This document shows, in pieces, positions 53,109 through 60,749 of a stretch of 64,000 bases of DNA; position 1 is the stretch's first letter, and each line of letters starts with the position of its first letter. This DNA is from Planomonospora_B alba. GTDB lineage: Bacteria; Actinomycetota; Actinomycetes; Streptosporangiales; Streptosporangiaceae. Location: assembly GCF_039534085.1 (NCBI RefSeq), contig NZ_BAAAUT010000018.1, positions 1 to 64,000 of the forward strand, written 5' to 3'. The notes under the pieces were generated by a model. That model was not told where the DNA came from. It did no database searches and worked only from the letters and a program-made list of their open reading frames with translations. Made by a program: the position numbers and the translations under genes.

Positions 53109-54263
53109 ATGAAGCTGACCGAAGAGTACGAAGACCTGCGCAAGACCGTCGAGGCGTTCGCCCGCGACGTGGTCGCCCCGGTGATCGGCGAGCTGTACGA
53201 GCGCGAGGAGTTCCCCTACGACATCGTCCGCCAGATGGGCCAGATGGGCCTGTTCGGCCTGCCCATCCCCGAGGAGTACGGCGGCATGGGCGGCGACTAC
53301 TTCGCGCTCTGCCTCACCCTGGAGGAGCTGGCCCGGGTCGACTCCAGCGTGGCGATCACCGTGGAGGCGGCCGTCTCGCTGGGCGCCATGCCGATCTACC
53401 GCTTCGGCACGGCCGAGCAGCGCGAGCGCTGGCTGCCGAAGCTCGCGCGCGGCGAGATGCTGGGCGCGTTCGGCCTGACCGAGCCGGGCGGCGGCTCCGA
53501 CGTGCCGGGCGGCATGCGCACCACCGCCGTGCTCGACGGCGGCGAGTGGGTCATCAACGGCTCGAAGGCGTTCATCACCAACTCCGGCACCGACATCACC
53601 GGCGTGGTCGGCGTGGCCGCGATCACCGGGCGGCGCGGGGACGGCCGCCCCGAGATCTCCACGATCCTCGTCCCGGCCGGCACGCCCGGCTTCACCGTCG
53701 CCAAGAAGTACTCCAAGGTCGGCTGGAACTGCTCCGACACCCGCGAGCTGGCCTTCACCGACTGCCGGGTCCCCGCGGAGAACCTCCTCGGCGAGCGGGG
53801 CCGCGGCTACGCGCAGTTCCTGCAGACCCTCGACGAGGGCCGCATCGCGATCGCCGCCCTGTCCGTGGGCCTGGCCCAGGGCTGCGTGGACGAGTGCCTG
53901 CGCTACGTCCGCGAGCGCCAGGCCTTCGGCCACCCGATCGGCCACTACCAGGCCATCCAGTTCAAGATCGCCGACATGGAGGCCCGCACGCACACCGCCC
54001 GCCTGGCCTACTACCACGCCGCGGAGAAGATGCTGGCGGGCGAGCCGTTCAAGAAGGAGGCGGCCATCGCCAAACTGGTCTCCTCCAACGCGGCGATGGA
54101 CAACGCCCGCGACGCCACCCAGATCTTCGGCGGGTACGGCTTCATGAACGAGTACCCCGTCGGGCGCTTCTACCGCGACGCGAAGATCCTGGAGATCGGC
54201 GAGGGCACCAGCGAGGTCCAGCGCATGCTGATCGCCCGCGAGCTGGGCCTGTCCGACCTCTGA
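53109..54263 (+). CDS. Branched-chain-type acyl-CoA dehydrogenase, AcdH-like
   Basis: This 384-residue FAD enzyme has the acyl-CoA dehydrogenase signatures GAFGLTEPGGGSDVPG, FITNSGTDITG, RQAFGHPIGHYQAIQFKIAD and DATQIFGGYGFMNEYP. The catalytic Glu sits at the classical C-terminal position (E365 in IGEGTSEVQ). Isovaleryl-CoA dehydrogenases place their base elsewhere, so this protein resembles the actinobacterial AcdH type used for several branched-chain acyl-CoAs. It starts 7 bp after the lyase gene and completes the operon. Confidence 0.95.
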   Translation: MKLTEEYEDLRKTVEAFARDVVAPVIGELYEREEFPYDIVRQMGQMGLFGLPIPEEYGGMGGDYFALCLTLEELARVDSSVAITVEAAVSLGAMPIYRFGTAEQRERWLPKLARGEMLGAFGLTEPGGGSDVPGGMRTTAVLDGGEWVINGSKAFITNSGTDITGVVGVAAITGRRGDGRPEISTILVPAGTPGFTVAKKYSKVGWNCSDTRELAFTDCRVPAENLLGERGRGYAQFLQTLDEGRIAIAALSVGLAQGCVDECLRYVRERQAFGHPIGHYQAIQFKIADMEARTHTARLAYYHAAEKMLAGEPFKKEAAIAKLVSSNAAMDNARDATQIFGGYGFMNEYPVGRFYRDAKILEIGEGTSEVQRMLIARELGLSDL

Positions 54264-54326
54264 CCTGGGGTGCGCGCGGTGGTGAGGGGGCCGGAGCGGC
54301 GATCCGGCCCCCGCCGGGCGCCCCTC

Positions 54327-54719
54327 TCAGGCCGGGCCGAGCAGGTCCCAGCGGTTGCCCGCCACGTCCAGGAAGACGGCGATCCGGCCGTAGGGCTCGG
54401 TGCGCGGCGCGGTCACGAACTCGACACCGGCCGCCGCCATCCGCGCATGGGCGGCCTCGAAGTCGTCCACCCGCAGGAAGAAGCCGACCCGCCCGGCGAC
54501 CTGGTCCCCGACGGCGGCGCGCTGCCGCTCGCCGTCCGCCCGGGCGAGCAGGACGCCGGTCCCGCCGCCCGGCGGGCGGACGACGACCCACCGCTTCGGG
54601 CGGCCGTCGTTCGTCAGGGACGGCGAGTCCTCGGCCAGCTCGAAGCCCAGGGCGCCGGTGAAGAACGCGATGGCTCGGTCGTAGTCGTCCACCACGACCG
54701 TGACCAGATCGATCCGCAT
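54327..54719 (-). CDS. VOC-superfamily (glyoxalase-like) protein
   Basis: This 130-residue protein has two beta-alpha-beta-beta-beta modules: MRIDLVTVVVDDYDRAIAFFTGALGF, and VGFFLRVDDFEAAHARMAAAGVEF. It ends FLDVAGNRWDLLGPA, as in many bacterial dioxygenase/bleomycin-resistance-like proteins. One usual metal ligand position near the start is Val rather than His (LVTVVVDD), so metal binding is uncertain. ATG 54719 was chosen because the domain starts there. The neighbours do not show its role. Confidence 0.85.
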   Translation of the reverse strand: MRIDLVTVVVDDYDRAIAFFTGALGFELAEDSPSLTNDGRPKRWVVVRPPGGGTGVLLARADGERQRAAVGDQVAGRVGFFLRVDDFEAAHARMAAAGVEFVTAPRTEPYGRIAVFLDVAGNRWDLLGPA

Positions 54720-54812
54720 CCTGGTGATCGTAGGCCCTTCCGGAGGCCCGCGGCACGGCGGGCGGCGGCACGGCGGGCGCACGCCGGCGGGGGCTCCGGC
54801 CGCGCGGGGCCG

Positions 54813-55139
54813 TCAGCGGGCGTTGCGGACGGTCAGCCAGTCCGCCGCGACCACCCGGTAGCCGAGCTCGGAGAAGAGACGGCCCGCCACGGCGGTCATG
54901 TGGAGCGCGCCCCACGGCACGCCCACCGTGATCGGCTCTCCGGAGCGCTCCCGGTCGTCCGCGTCCGGCCAGACGACGGGGACGCCGAGCGACTCGACGT
55001 CGAGGCCGGCCAGCTGGTGCACGAGGCCGTCGAAGCGGATCCGGGAGATCCTGCGGTGACTGCATGGGCGCCTCCGGGAAAGGCCGTCATGCGGACCAAC
55101 GAGCGCCGTTCGGCCGGGGGTTCCGGGAATTGCCCGCAT
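54813..55139 (-). CDS. Short hypothetical protein or gene remnant
   Basis: The frame gives 108 residues. The last 80 look protein-like (ISRIRFDGLVHQLAGLDVES, then VGVPWGALHMTAVAGRLFSELGY and VVAADWLTVRNAR). The first 28 look random, and no good ribosome-binding site is seen. I do not recognise a family. It could be the 3' end of a decayed gene. The stretch 55140-55288 beyond it holds no convincing gene. Confidence 0.35.
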   Translation of the reverse strand: MRAIPGTPGRTALVGPHDGLSRRRPCSHRRISRIRFDGLVHQLAGLDVESLGVPVVWPDADDRERSGEPITVGVPWGALHMTAVAGRLFSELGYRVVAADWLTVRNAR

Positions 55140-55288
55140 CGGCGCGGCCGACTCCCGGCCGCGGCGCGCCGGGGATTCCCGCGCGGTCCGCGGCCGGGTG
55201 TCTTGCGGTCTGTCGGCCTTCTCCGGTTTTCCCCGGTCTTCCCGGCCGGCGCGGAAAGCGGGGGAAGGGCGGGGCGGCGGGCATCCCG

Positions 55289-56095
55289 TCACGGATTGCG
55301 GGCCGCAGCCCTCCCCGGTGCGGGGGCGGCGGGCCGGTCCTCGAAGAGGCGGCGCAGCACGGCGTGCCAGGGGTTCGCCGGGGCGCCGCGGAGCCGGGCC
55401 ACCCCCAGGCAGTACTTGCTGACGCCGACCGGGCGCACGCCCAGGCCGCGCAGGACCGCGTCCACCCCGCTCCCGCCCCCGCACGACTTGGACTCCAGCA
55501 GGACGTGGTCGCCCCGGGCCCGTGCCGTACCGGTCCCGTCGCGGCAGACCAGGCCCGTGTCGCACGTCACCCGGGCCGCCCCGCGCCGGTCGACCAGGGT
55601 GACCCGCCGGTAGTCGGTGGTCAGGACCGGCTCCAGCCCGTCCGGGAGGGGCAGGCGCAGGCCGTCGCGGAGGGTGCCGGAGACGAAGTCCAGCGCCTCG
55701 CCGGTCAGCGCGTCGCCCGGCCCGCTCCCGTACGGCATGCGGTGCTTGTCGGTGCCCCGCCCCGCACCGCTCAGCTTGACCTCCAGCCAGCGGCCGCCGC
55801 CGTCGAGGTAGGTCCGGGTCCTGATCTTGAACCGGCGTCTGCGGCCCTGCCGGTGCTGGCGGAAGGTCAGCAGGTCGCCGGTGTCGAAGTAGGTCGAGCT
55901 GTAGCGGAACTGGCGCCGCGTCCCGATCCGGAGCACCGCGACGTCGTCGCCCAGCTCGGCGGCCAGGCGCGCCATCACGGAGACCGGGACGACGTACTTG
56001 CGGTCCACGCGCGACATCAGCGCCGGCACGTCCGCGAGCCCGACGGCGGGCAGCCCCGCCGCGACACCGGCGAGCAGCGCGTCGGCCCGCGTCAC
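55289..56095 (-). CDS. VTC-domain (polyphosphate polymerase-like) protein
   Basis: This 268-residue protein belongs to the CYTH/TTM-related VTC family. Positively charged tunnel motifs are visible: SRVDRKYVVP, YSSTYFDTGDLLTFRQHRQGRRRRFKIRTRTY, a WLEVKLSG strand, and LLESKS near the end. Eukaryotic VTC4 makes polyphosphate; bacterial members are mostly uncharacterised. GTG 56095 overlaps the stop of the DUF4956 gene (GTGA), so the two are co-translated, a common pairing in bacteria. Confidence 0.85.
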   Translation of the reverse strand: MTRADALLAGVAAGLPAVGLADVPALMSRVDRKYVVPVSVMARLAAELGDDVAVLRIGTRRQFRYSSTYFDTGDLLTFRQHRQGRRRRFKIRTRTYLDGGGRWLEVKLSGAGRGTDKHRMPYGSGPGDALTGEALDFVSGTLRDGLRLPLPDGLEPVLTTDYRRVTLVDRRGAARVTCDTGLVCRDGTGTARARGDHVLLESKSCGGGSGVDAVLRGLGVRPVGVSKYCLGVARLRGAPANPWHAVLRRLFEDRPAAPAPGRAAARNP

Positions 56096-56706
56096 GCCGG
56101 CCTGCCCGCGCCGGCGTGGCAGCGGCCCGGCCGGGGGAGGGCGGCGGACCGGCCCTCCCGCGCCTCCCGGTAGCGGACGTCGACCACCATGGTGTCCCGG
56201 ACGTAGTCGACCTCCTGCACGGCGCACTCCAGCACCGGGACGCGCAGCCTGCTCTCCAGGTCCGCCCGGAGCGCCCGCGGGTCGGCGTGCACGACGTCGA
56301 GCGTCACCACCCGGCGGCGGGTGCGGCCGAGCAGCCGGGGGTGGTCGGCGACGTAGATCACGCCCAGCAGGACCGCGTCGAGCACGAGCGCGGTCAGCGG
56401 CCATCCGGCCGCGAGCGCGTTCACCAGTCCGAGCGCGATCGCCGTGAAGTAGTAGGCGATCTCACCCTGGGTGATCTCGTTCGAGCGCAGCCGGATGATC
56501 GACAGCACGCCGAACAGCCCGAACCCCACCGCGAGGTCGACCCGCTGCACCAGCAGCAGGGAGACCACCGCGAAGATCCCCGCGTTCAGCGCGACATAGG
56601 CGAACAGCAGGTCACGCCGGTGGTGCCTGCGGTAGTAGAGCGCGTAGGCCAGCACCGTCACGGCCGCCGCGTCCATGACCAGTCCGAGGATCGTCGTCGC
56701 TTGCAC
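56092..56706 (-). CDS. DUF4956 membrane protein
   Basis: This 204-residue protein has four to five membrane helices in the first 130 residues (including VAVGFGLFGVLSIIRLRSNEI and ITQGEIAYYFTAIALGL, a typical DUF4956 stretch) and a cytoplasmic C-terminal domain ending in YVRDTMVVDVRYREARE. GTG 56706 has GGAGGG upstream. Pairing with a VTC-domain protein suggests a membrane anchor or channel for a polyphosphate-related activity, but this is inferred only from gene association. Confidence 0.83.
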   Translation of the reverse strand: MQATTILGLVMDAAAVTVLAYALYYRRHHRRDLLFAYVALNAGIFAVVSLLLVQRVDLAVGFGLFGVLSIIRLRSNEITQGEIAYYFTAIALGLVNALAAGWPLTALVLDAVLLGVIYVADHPRLLGRTRRRVVTLDVVHADPRALRADLESRLRVPVLECAVQEVDYVRDTMVVDVRYREAREGRSAALPRPGRCHAGAGRPA

Positions 56707-56892
56707 GCCGGTCCCTCCGTTCCGTCCGTTCCCGTGGTGATGAACAGACTCGGGGGGCCGGGTGAACGCCCTGTGAGCCGTCCGTGAGGACGCTCTCATC
56801 GACTCCCCGTCCCCGGCGGAGGACGGCGCCGCCGGGGACCGCGGCCGGATGGCATGATCGGACGGTCGGGAACGGAGCGGGGGGATGCGGAC

Positions 56893-57543
56893 ATGACCTC
56901 TACGCGGGACGGGAGCCGCCGCGTGCGCACCGCCTGCGCCGGGGCGCTCGCGGCGGGCGTGCTGGGAGCGGTGCTCACCGCCTGCGCGGCACCGCCGCAG
57001 GCCGCGCTCCCGGGGGGCACCGCGCTGCCCTCTCGGCCGCTCCCCGCGGCGGCCTCCACGGCGCACTCCCCGCTCCCCGCCCTGCCGGGCCACGCGCCCG
57101 CCCCGGCCGCCCGCTGCACCGGGCGGGACGTCGCCGTCACGGTGGGAGGGACCGACGCCGCCATGGGGCTGCGGGCGCTCTCCGTCGAGCTGGTCAACTG
57201 CGGCACCCGCCCCTACCGGTTGAACGGCTACCCCGTCCTGCAGGTCCTCGACGGCGAGCGCAGGCCGCTCGACGTCGAGGTCGCCGAGGGTTCGTCGTCC
57301 ATCGCCCTCATCGACGGCTTCGACGCCCCTCCCCGGCCGCTGACGCTGGCTCCCGGCGAGACGGCGGTGGCGGGGCTGGTCTGGCGGAACACCCTGCTGG
57401 GCTCCACCGCGCCCCCGGCGCGGGGCGCCTACCTGAGGATCGCCCCGGCCGAGGGGAGGGCGGCGCACACCGTGCGGCGGACCGTGGACCTCGGCACGAC
57501 CGGGCGGCTGGGCGTGACCGCCTGGCACCGCCCGCGCCGGTAG
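56893..57543 (+). CDS. DUF4232 lipoprotein
   Basis: This 216-residue exported protein has a signal peptide (RRVRTACAGALAAGVLGAVLTAC) with lipobox LTAC, which anchors the mature protein to the outer membrane face. A Pro/Ala-rich linker is followed by the DUF4232 beta domain: CTGRDVAVTVGGTDAAMGLRA, VELVNCGTRPYRLNGYP, and LAPGETAVAGLVWRN. ATG 56893 was chosen because GGAGCGGGGG lies upstream. Function is unknown; such proteins are frequent in actinobacterial envelopes. Confidence 0.85.
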   Translation: MTSTRDGSRRVRTACAGALAAGVLGAVLTACAAPPQAALPGGTALPSRPLPAAASTAHSPLPALPGHAPAPAARCTGRDVAVTVGGTDAAMGLRALSVELVNCGTRPYRLNGYPVLQVLDGERRPLDVEVAEGSSSIALIDGFDAPPRPLTLAPGETAVAGLVWRNTLLGSTAPPARGAYLRIAPAEGRAAHTVRRTVDLGTTGRLGVTAWHRPRR

Positions 57544-57597
57544 CGGAACCCCCGCGGGTCCCGCGGGCATGCCGTCCGGTGGCGGCGCCCGCCGGGG

Positions 57598-58377
57598 TCA
57601 CCCCTGCCCGCGGGCGGTCCCGGGGTCCTCCGCCTCCTGCTTGAGGGCGGCGACGGCGGCCGTCAGGGCCTCGGCGACCTCGGCCTCGGCGGCGGCCTTG
57701 GTGAGGCCGAGGCCGGAGAGCACGCCCGTGCCGTCCTCCAGCTCCAGCAGGGCGAGCAGGATGTGCTCGGTCCCGATGTAGTTGTGCCCCAGCCGCAGGG
57801 CCTCCCGGTAGGTGAGCTCCAGTGCCTTGCGCGCCTGCTGGCCGTACGGGACGAGGTCGGGCGCCTGCTCGGCCGCCGGGGGCAGTGCCGCGGCGGCGGC
57901 CTGCCGTACGGCGTCCGACGACACGCCCCGGGCGTTGATCACCCGCGCGGCGATCGCCTCCGGCTCGCTGAGCAGCCCCAGCACCAGGTGGGCGGGGCCG
58001 ATCTCGGCGCTGCGCGCGGTCCGGGCCTCGTTCGTCGCCGCCGCCACGACGTTCCTGGCGCGGGGGGTGAACCGGGCGAACCCCTGCTCGGGATCGAGAT
58101 CGGAGGCGCCGGGGTCCTTCGGCACGAAGCGCTTCTGGGCCGCCTGCTTGCTGACCCCCATGCTCCTGCCGATCTCGGTCCAGGAGGCGCCCGAGCGCCG
58201 TGCCTGGTCCACGAAGTGGCCGATGAGGTGGTCGGCGACCTCGCCGAGGTGGTCCGCGGCGATGACCGCGTCGGAGAGCTGGTCCAGCACGTCGGGATGG
58301 GCCTTCTTGATGGCCTCGATCAGATCGTCGAGCCGGACGTGGTGCTTCATCGGGGTGGGCCGGATGTCATCAGTCAT
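57598..58377 (-). CDS. HTH plus Clp-N-domain regulator, autoregulated
   Basis: This 259-residue protein joins an N-terminal helix-turn-helix (SWTEIGRSMGVSKQAAQKRFVP, about residues 65-86) to a double Clp N-terminal repeat (FTPRARNVVAAATNEAR with IGPAHLVLGLLSE, and LELTYREALRLGHNYIGTEHILLALLE). It lacks the ATPase modules of ClpC/ClpB, so it probably uses the Clp-N fold to bind a partner or substrate while the HTH binds DNA. The ATG is 6 bp from a TATGGT -10 box, which suggests a leaderless transcript, and two palindromes cover the promoter. Confidence 0.88.
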   Translation of the reverse strand: MTDDIRPTPMKHHVRLDDLIEAIKKAHPDVLDQLSDAVIAADHLGEVADHLIGHFVDQARRSGASWTEIGRSMGVSKQAAQKRFVPKDPGASDLDPEQGFARFTPRARNVVAAATNEARTARSAEIGPAHLVLGLLSEPEAIAARVINARGVSSDAVRQAAAAALPPAAEQAPDLVPYGQQARKALELTYREALRLGHNYIGTEHILLALLELEDGTGVLSGLGLTKAAAEAEVAEALTAAVAALKQEAEDPGTARGQG

Positions 58378-58425
58378 GCGTCAACCATAAGTTGACGCGC
58401 CGCGTGCGTCAACCTGTGGTTGACG
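58378..58425 (-). promoter_or_regulatory. Promoter with two GTCAAC-N5-GTTGAC operators
   Basis: Operator 1 (58378-58398) has 8-bp arms around CATAA, and operator 2 (58407-58425) has 7-bp arms around CTGTG. On the minus strand TTGACG (58412-58407), a 17-bp spacer and TATGGT (58389-58384) form a promoter. Operator 2 overlaps the -35 and operator 1 the -10 box. The ATG follows 6 bp after the -10. Confidence 0.85.
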
Positions 58426-58514
58426 GATTCCGCGCATCCGGCCGGCCCCTGCGGGGCCCGCCGGATCCGTCCCCCGCCGTGGCCCCGCCCGCCCCGGAGC
58501 GGCATCATCTCCCC

Positions 58515-58934
58515 GTGGACCTCAACTACTACGACACGCTCATCGCGGTGGCCGAGGACTGCCCGGTCGACCGGGCGGTGGTGCCGCCCGGAGGCGGGAA
58601 GACGGTCGCCGCCGTGCAGTTCGCGATGCTCGCGGAGAACCCGGGCGCGCTGACCCAGGAGGACGTGCTGTTCGAGACCTGGCTCCGCCGCCAGGAAGGG
58701 CTCGGCGAGCCGTCGGGGGCCGAGCGCGCCGAGCTGCGGGAGCGCTTCTTCGCCGGGCCCCGCGCCTGCCTGCGGGCCTCACCCCTGCCGAAGCGGTACG
58801 GCTGGGGCCTGCTCTTCGACGCGCGGGGCCGCATCACCCTGTGCCCGGTGGAGTCGGAGGAGTACCGCAGGATCGCCGGCGGCTCGGTCCCGGGTGTCAC
58901 GGTCCGCAGGGCCATGCGCTCGGCCCGCCGCTGA
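58515..58934 (+). CDS. DUF6157-family protein
   Basis: This 139-residue protein begins VDLNYYDTLIAVAEDCPV, the opening I associate with DUF6157. It continues with a compact alpha/beta domain (VQFAMLAENPGALTQEDVLFETWLRRQEG, then ASPLPKRYGWGLLFDARGRITL). GTG 58515 was chosen because the family motif begins there; the frame is open to 58392 but overlaps the divergent promoter. No Shine-Dalgarno sequence is visible, so it may be leaderless. Function is unknown. Confidence 0.8.
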   Translation: MDLNYYDTLIAVAEDCPVDRAVVPPGGGKTVAAVQFAMLAENPGALTQEDVLFETWLRRQEGLGEPSGAERAELRERFFAGPRACLRASPLPKRYGWGLLFDARGRITLCPVESEEYRRIAGGSVPGVTVRRAMRSARR

Positions 58935-58962
58935 CCCCGGCCCGTGCCGGCGGCAGGGACCT

Positions 58963-58973
58963 TGAAACTTTCA
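58963..58973. promoter_or_regulatory. TGAAACTTTCA palindrome upstream of the cellulase
   Basis: This is a perfect inverted repeat around a single C. It resembles the GAAACTTTC element described upstream of actinobacterial xylanase genes. It lies 131 bp before the cellulase start. TTGAAA (58962) could also be a -35 box. Confidence 0.5.
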
Positions 58974-59065
58974 TCCTCGGACTTCGGTGTCCGTGCAGCT
59001 CAGAGGCTCGCGCGGAGGGTGGGGGAGCGGCTCCCGCTAGGTCGGCAGGAGGCGGACGGCTACTT

Positions 59066-59079
59066 TGGGAGCGCTCCCA
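59066..59079. promoter_or_regulatory. CebR/CelR operator
   Basis: TGGGAGCGCTCCCA is the exact 14-bp palindrome bound by CebR/CelR, the LacI-type cellobiose-responsive repressors. It sits 25 bp before the cellulase ATG, downstream of any likely promoter. A weaker GGGAGC-G-GCTCCC lies at 59023-59035. Confidence 0.93.
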
Positions 59080-59104
59080 CATCACCCCCTAAGGAGCCCG
59101 TTCG

Positions 59105-60439
59105 ATGTCAAGAAAGTCCATCCTGGCGACGGTGTGCACGGCCCTGGTCGCCGCCTCCTGCGCCGCGGTGTCGCTGGCCGCCGGAGCGTCCGCGGCGGAT
59201 TCGTCCTTCTACGTCGACCCGGAGACCAGCGCGGCCAAGTGGGTCGCCGCCAACCCCGGCGACTCGCGGACGCCCGTCATCCGGGACCGGATCGCCTCCG
59301 TGCCCCAGGGGCGGTGGTTCACCACGACGAACACCTCGACCATCCGCTCGCAGGTCTCCTCCTTCGTCGGCGCGGCGGCGGCCGCGGGCAAGACGCCCAT
59401 CCTGGTCGTCTACAACATCCCCAACCGCGACTGCAGCGGCGCGAGCACCGGCGGCGCGCCCAGCCACACGGCCTACCGGCAGTGGATCGACGAGTTCGCC
59501 GCGGGCCTGCAGGGCCGCCCGGCCGCGATCGTCCTGGAGCCGGACGTCCTGCCGATCATGACCAACTGCATGAGCTCCGCCCAGCAGCAGGAGGTCAACG
59601 CCTCCATGGCGTACGCGGGCAGGAAGCTGAAGGCCGCCTCCGGCCAGGCGAAGGTCTACTTCGACATCGGCCACTCGGGCTGGCTGAGCGCGGGCGAGGC
59701 CGCGGCCCGCCTGCGGGCCGCCGGAGTGGCCGACAGCGCGGACGGCATCTCGCTCAACGTCTCCAACTACCGCTGGACCTCCACCGAGGTGGCCTACGCC
59801 AAGAACGTCATCGCCGCCACCGGCGTCTCCCGCCTCCGTGCGGTGATCGACACCAGCCGCAACGGCAACGGCCCGGCCGGCAGCGAGTGGTGCGACCCGG
59901 CGGGCCGGGCCATCGGCACGCCGAGCACGACGAACACCGGCGACTCCATGATCGACGCGTTCCTCTGGATCAAGCTGCCGGGCGAGGCCGACGGCTGCAT
60001 CGCGGGGGCCGGCCAGTTCGTCCCGCAGCGCGCCTACGAGCTGGCCATGGCCGCCCCGGACTCGACGCCCACGGCGACCCCCACGGTCACGCCGACCGTG
60101 ACGCCGACGGTGACCCCCAGCTCCACGCCGATCGGCGGCCGGGCCTGCACGGCGACGTACCGGCTGGTCAACTCCTGGCAGGGCGGATTCCAGGCCGAGG
60201 TGACGGTGAAGAGCACCGGGGACGCGGCCCTGTCCGGCTGGACGGTGCGCTGGTCCTTCCCCGGCGGCCAGAGCGTCACCCAGCTCTGGAACGGCCGGCA
60301 CACCCAGAGCGGGGCCGACGTCACGGTGCGCAACGCCGACCACAACGGCGGCCTGGCCCCCGGCTCCTCGGCCTCCTTCGGGTTCACCGGCACCGGGAGC
60401 GGCGGCTCGCCCTCCTCGGTGAGCTGCTCCGCCGCCTGA
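59105..60439 (+). CDS. Secreted GH6 cellulase with C-terminal CBM2
   Basis: This 444-residue protein has a signal peptide (cleavage likely after GASA, residue 30), a GH6 domain (about 35-317), a Thr/Pro linker with repeated TVTP units (319-343) and a CBM2 cellulose-binding domain (348-444) with paired cysteines C348 and C441. The GH6 catalytic acids are visible: D109 (NIPNRDC), D147 (LEPDVLP) and D296 (LPGEADGC). It hydrolyses beta-1,4-glucan outside the cell; the compact domain suggests an endoglucanase. AAGGAG precedes the ATG. A CebR box in the leader predicts cellobiose induction. Confidence 0.96.
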   Translation: MSRKSILATVCTALVAASCAAVSLAAGASAADSSFYVDPETSAAKWVAANPGDSRTPVIRDRIASVPQGRWFTTTNTSTIRSQVSSFVGAAAAAGKTPILVVYNIPNRDCSGASTGGAPSHTAYRQWIDEFAAGLQGRPAAIVLEPDVLPIMTNCMSSAQQQEVNASMAYAGRKLKAASGQAKVYFDIGHSGWLSAGEAAARLRAAGVADSADGISLNVSNYRWTSTEVAYAKNVIAATGVSRLRAVIDTSRNGNGPAGSEWCDPAGRAIGTPSTTNTGDSMIDAFLWIKLPGEADGCIAGAGQFVPQRAYELAMAAPDSTPTATPTVTPTVTPTVTPSSTPIGGRACTATYRLVNSWQGGFQAEVTVKSTGDAALSGWTVRWSFPGGQSVTQLWNGRHTQSGADVTVRNADHNGGLAPGSSASFGFTGTGSGGSPSSVSCSAA

Positions 60440-60616
60440 CCCGGCGGGCACCGCGGACCGCTCCGCCGCCCGTGCGGGCGGCGGAGCGCACGACCCGGTA
60501 CGGTCCGTGTCCGACGCGCATCCCCGCGGGCCGTACCGTTCCATCTCCGCGGGGCCGCGACCACCAGGGGACCGCACGCCCCGGTCCGGCCCCGCGGCAC
60601 CCCGCGACATCTCACA

Positions 60617-60651
60617 GGCCGGGCCCGCCGGACACACCGGCGGGCCCGGCC
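60617..60651. terminator. 15-bp-stem terminator between convergent genes
   Basis: The arms 60617-60631 and 60637-60651 are perfectly complementary around the loop ACACA. It lies between the cellulase (+) and the 532-residue gene (-). The 310-bp gap 60440-60749 holds this hairpin and the direct repeats, and no gene. Confidence 0.85.
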
Positions 60652-60730
60652 CTCGCGCGTGCGGGGCGGACGACCGGACCGCGCTCATCGGCCGCATCGC
60701 CGGCGCCCGGCCCTCGCGCGTGCGGGGCGG
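60645..60730. repeat. 25-bp direct repeat
   Basis: Positions 60645-60669 and 60706-60730 are identical over 25 bp, 61 bp apart. The first copy starts in the right arm of the terminator. No function is evident. Confidence 0.8.
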
Positions 60731-60749
60731 CCGGCGCCGGCTCCGGCCG

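Noticed and set aside
58392..58514. N-terminal extension of the DUF6157 protein
   Set aside because: The extra 41 residues cross the divergent promoter, are Arg/Pro-rich, and precede the family's normal start.
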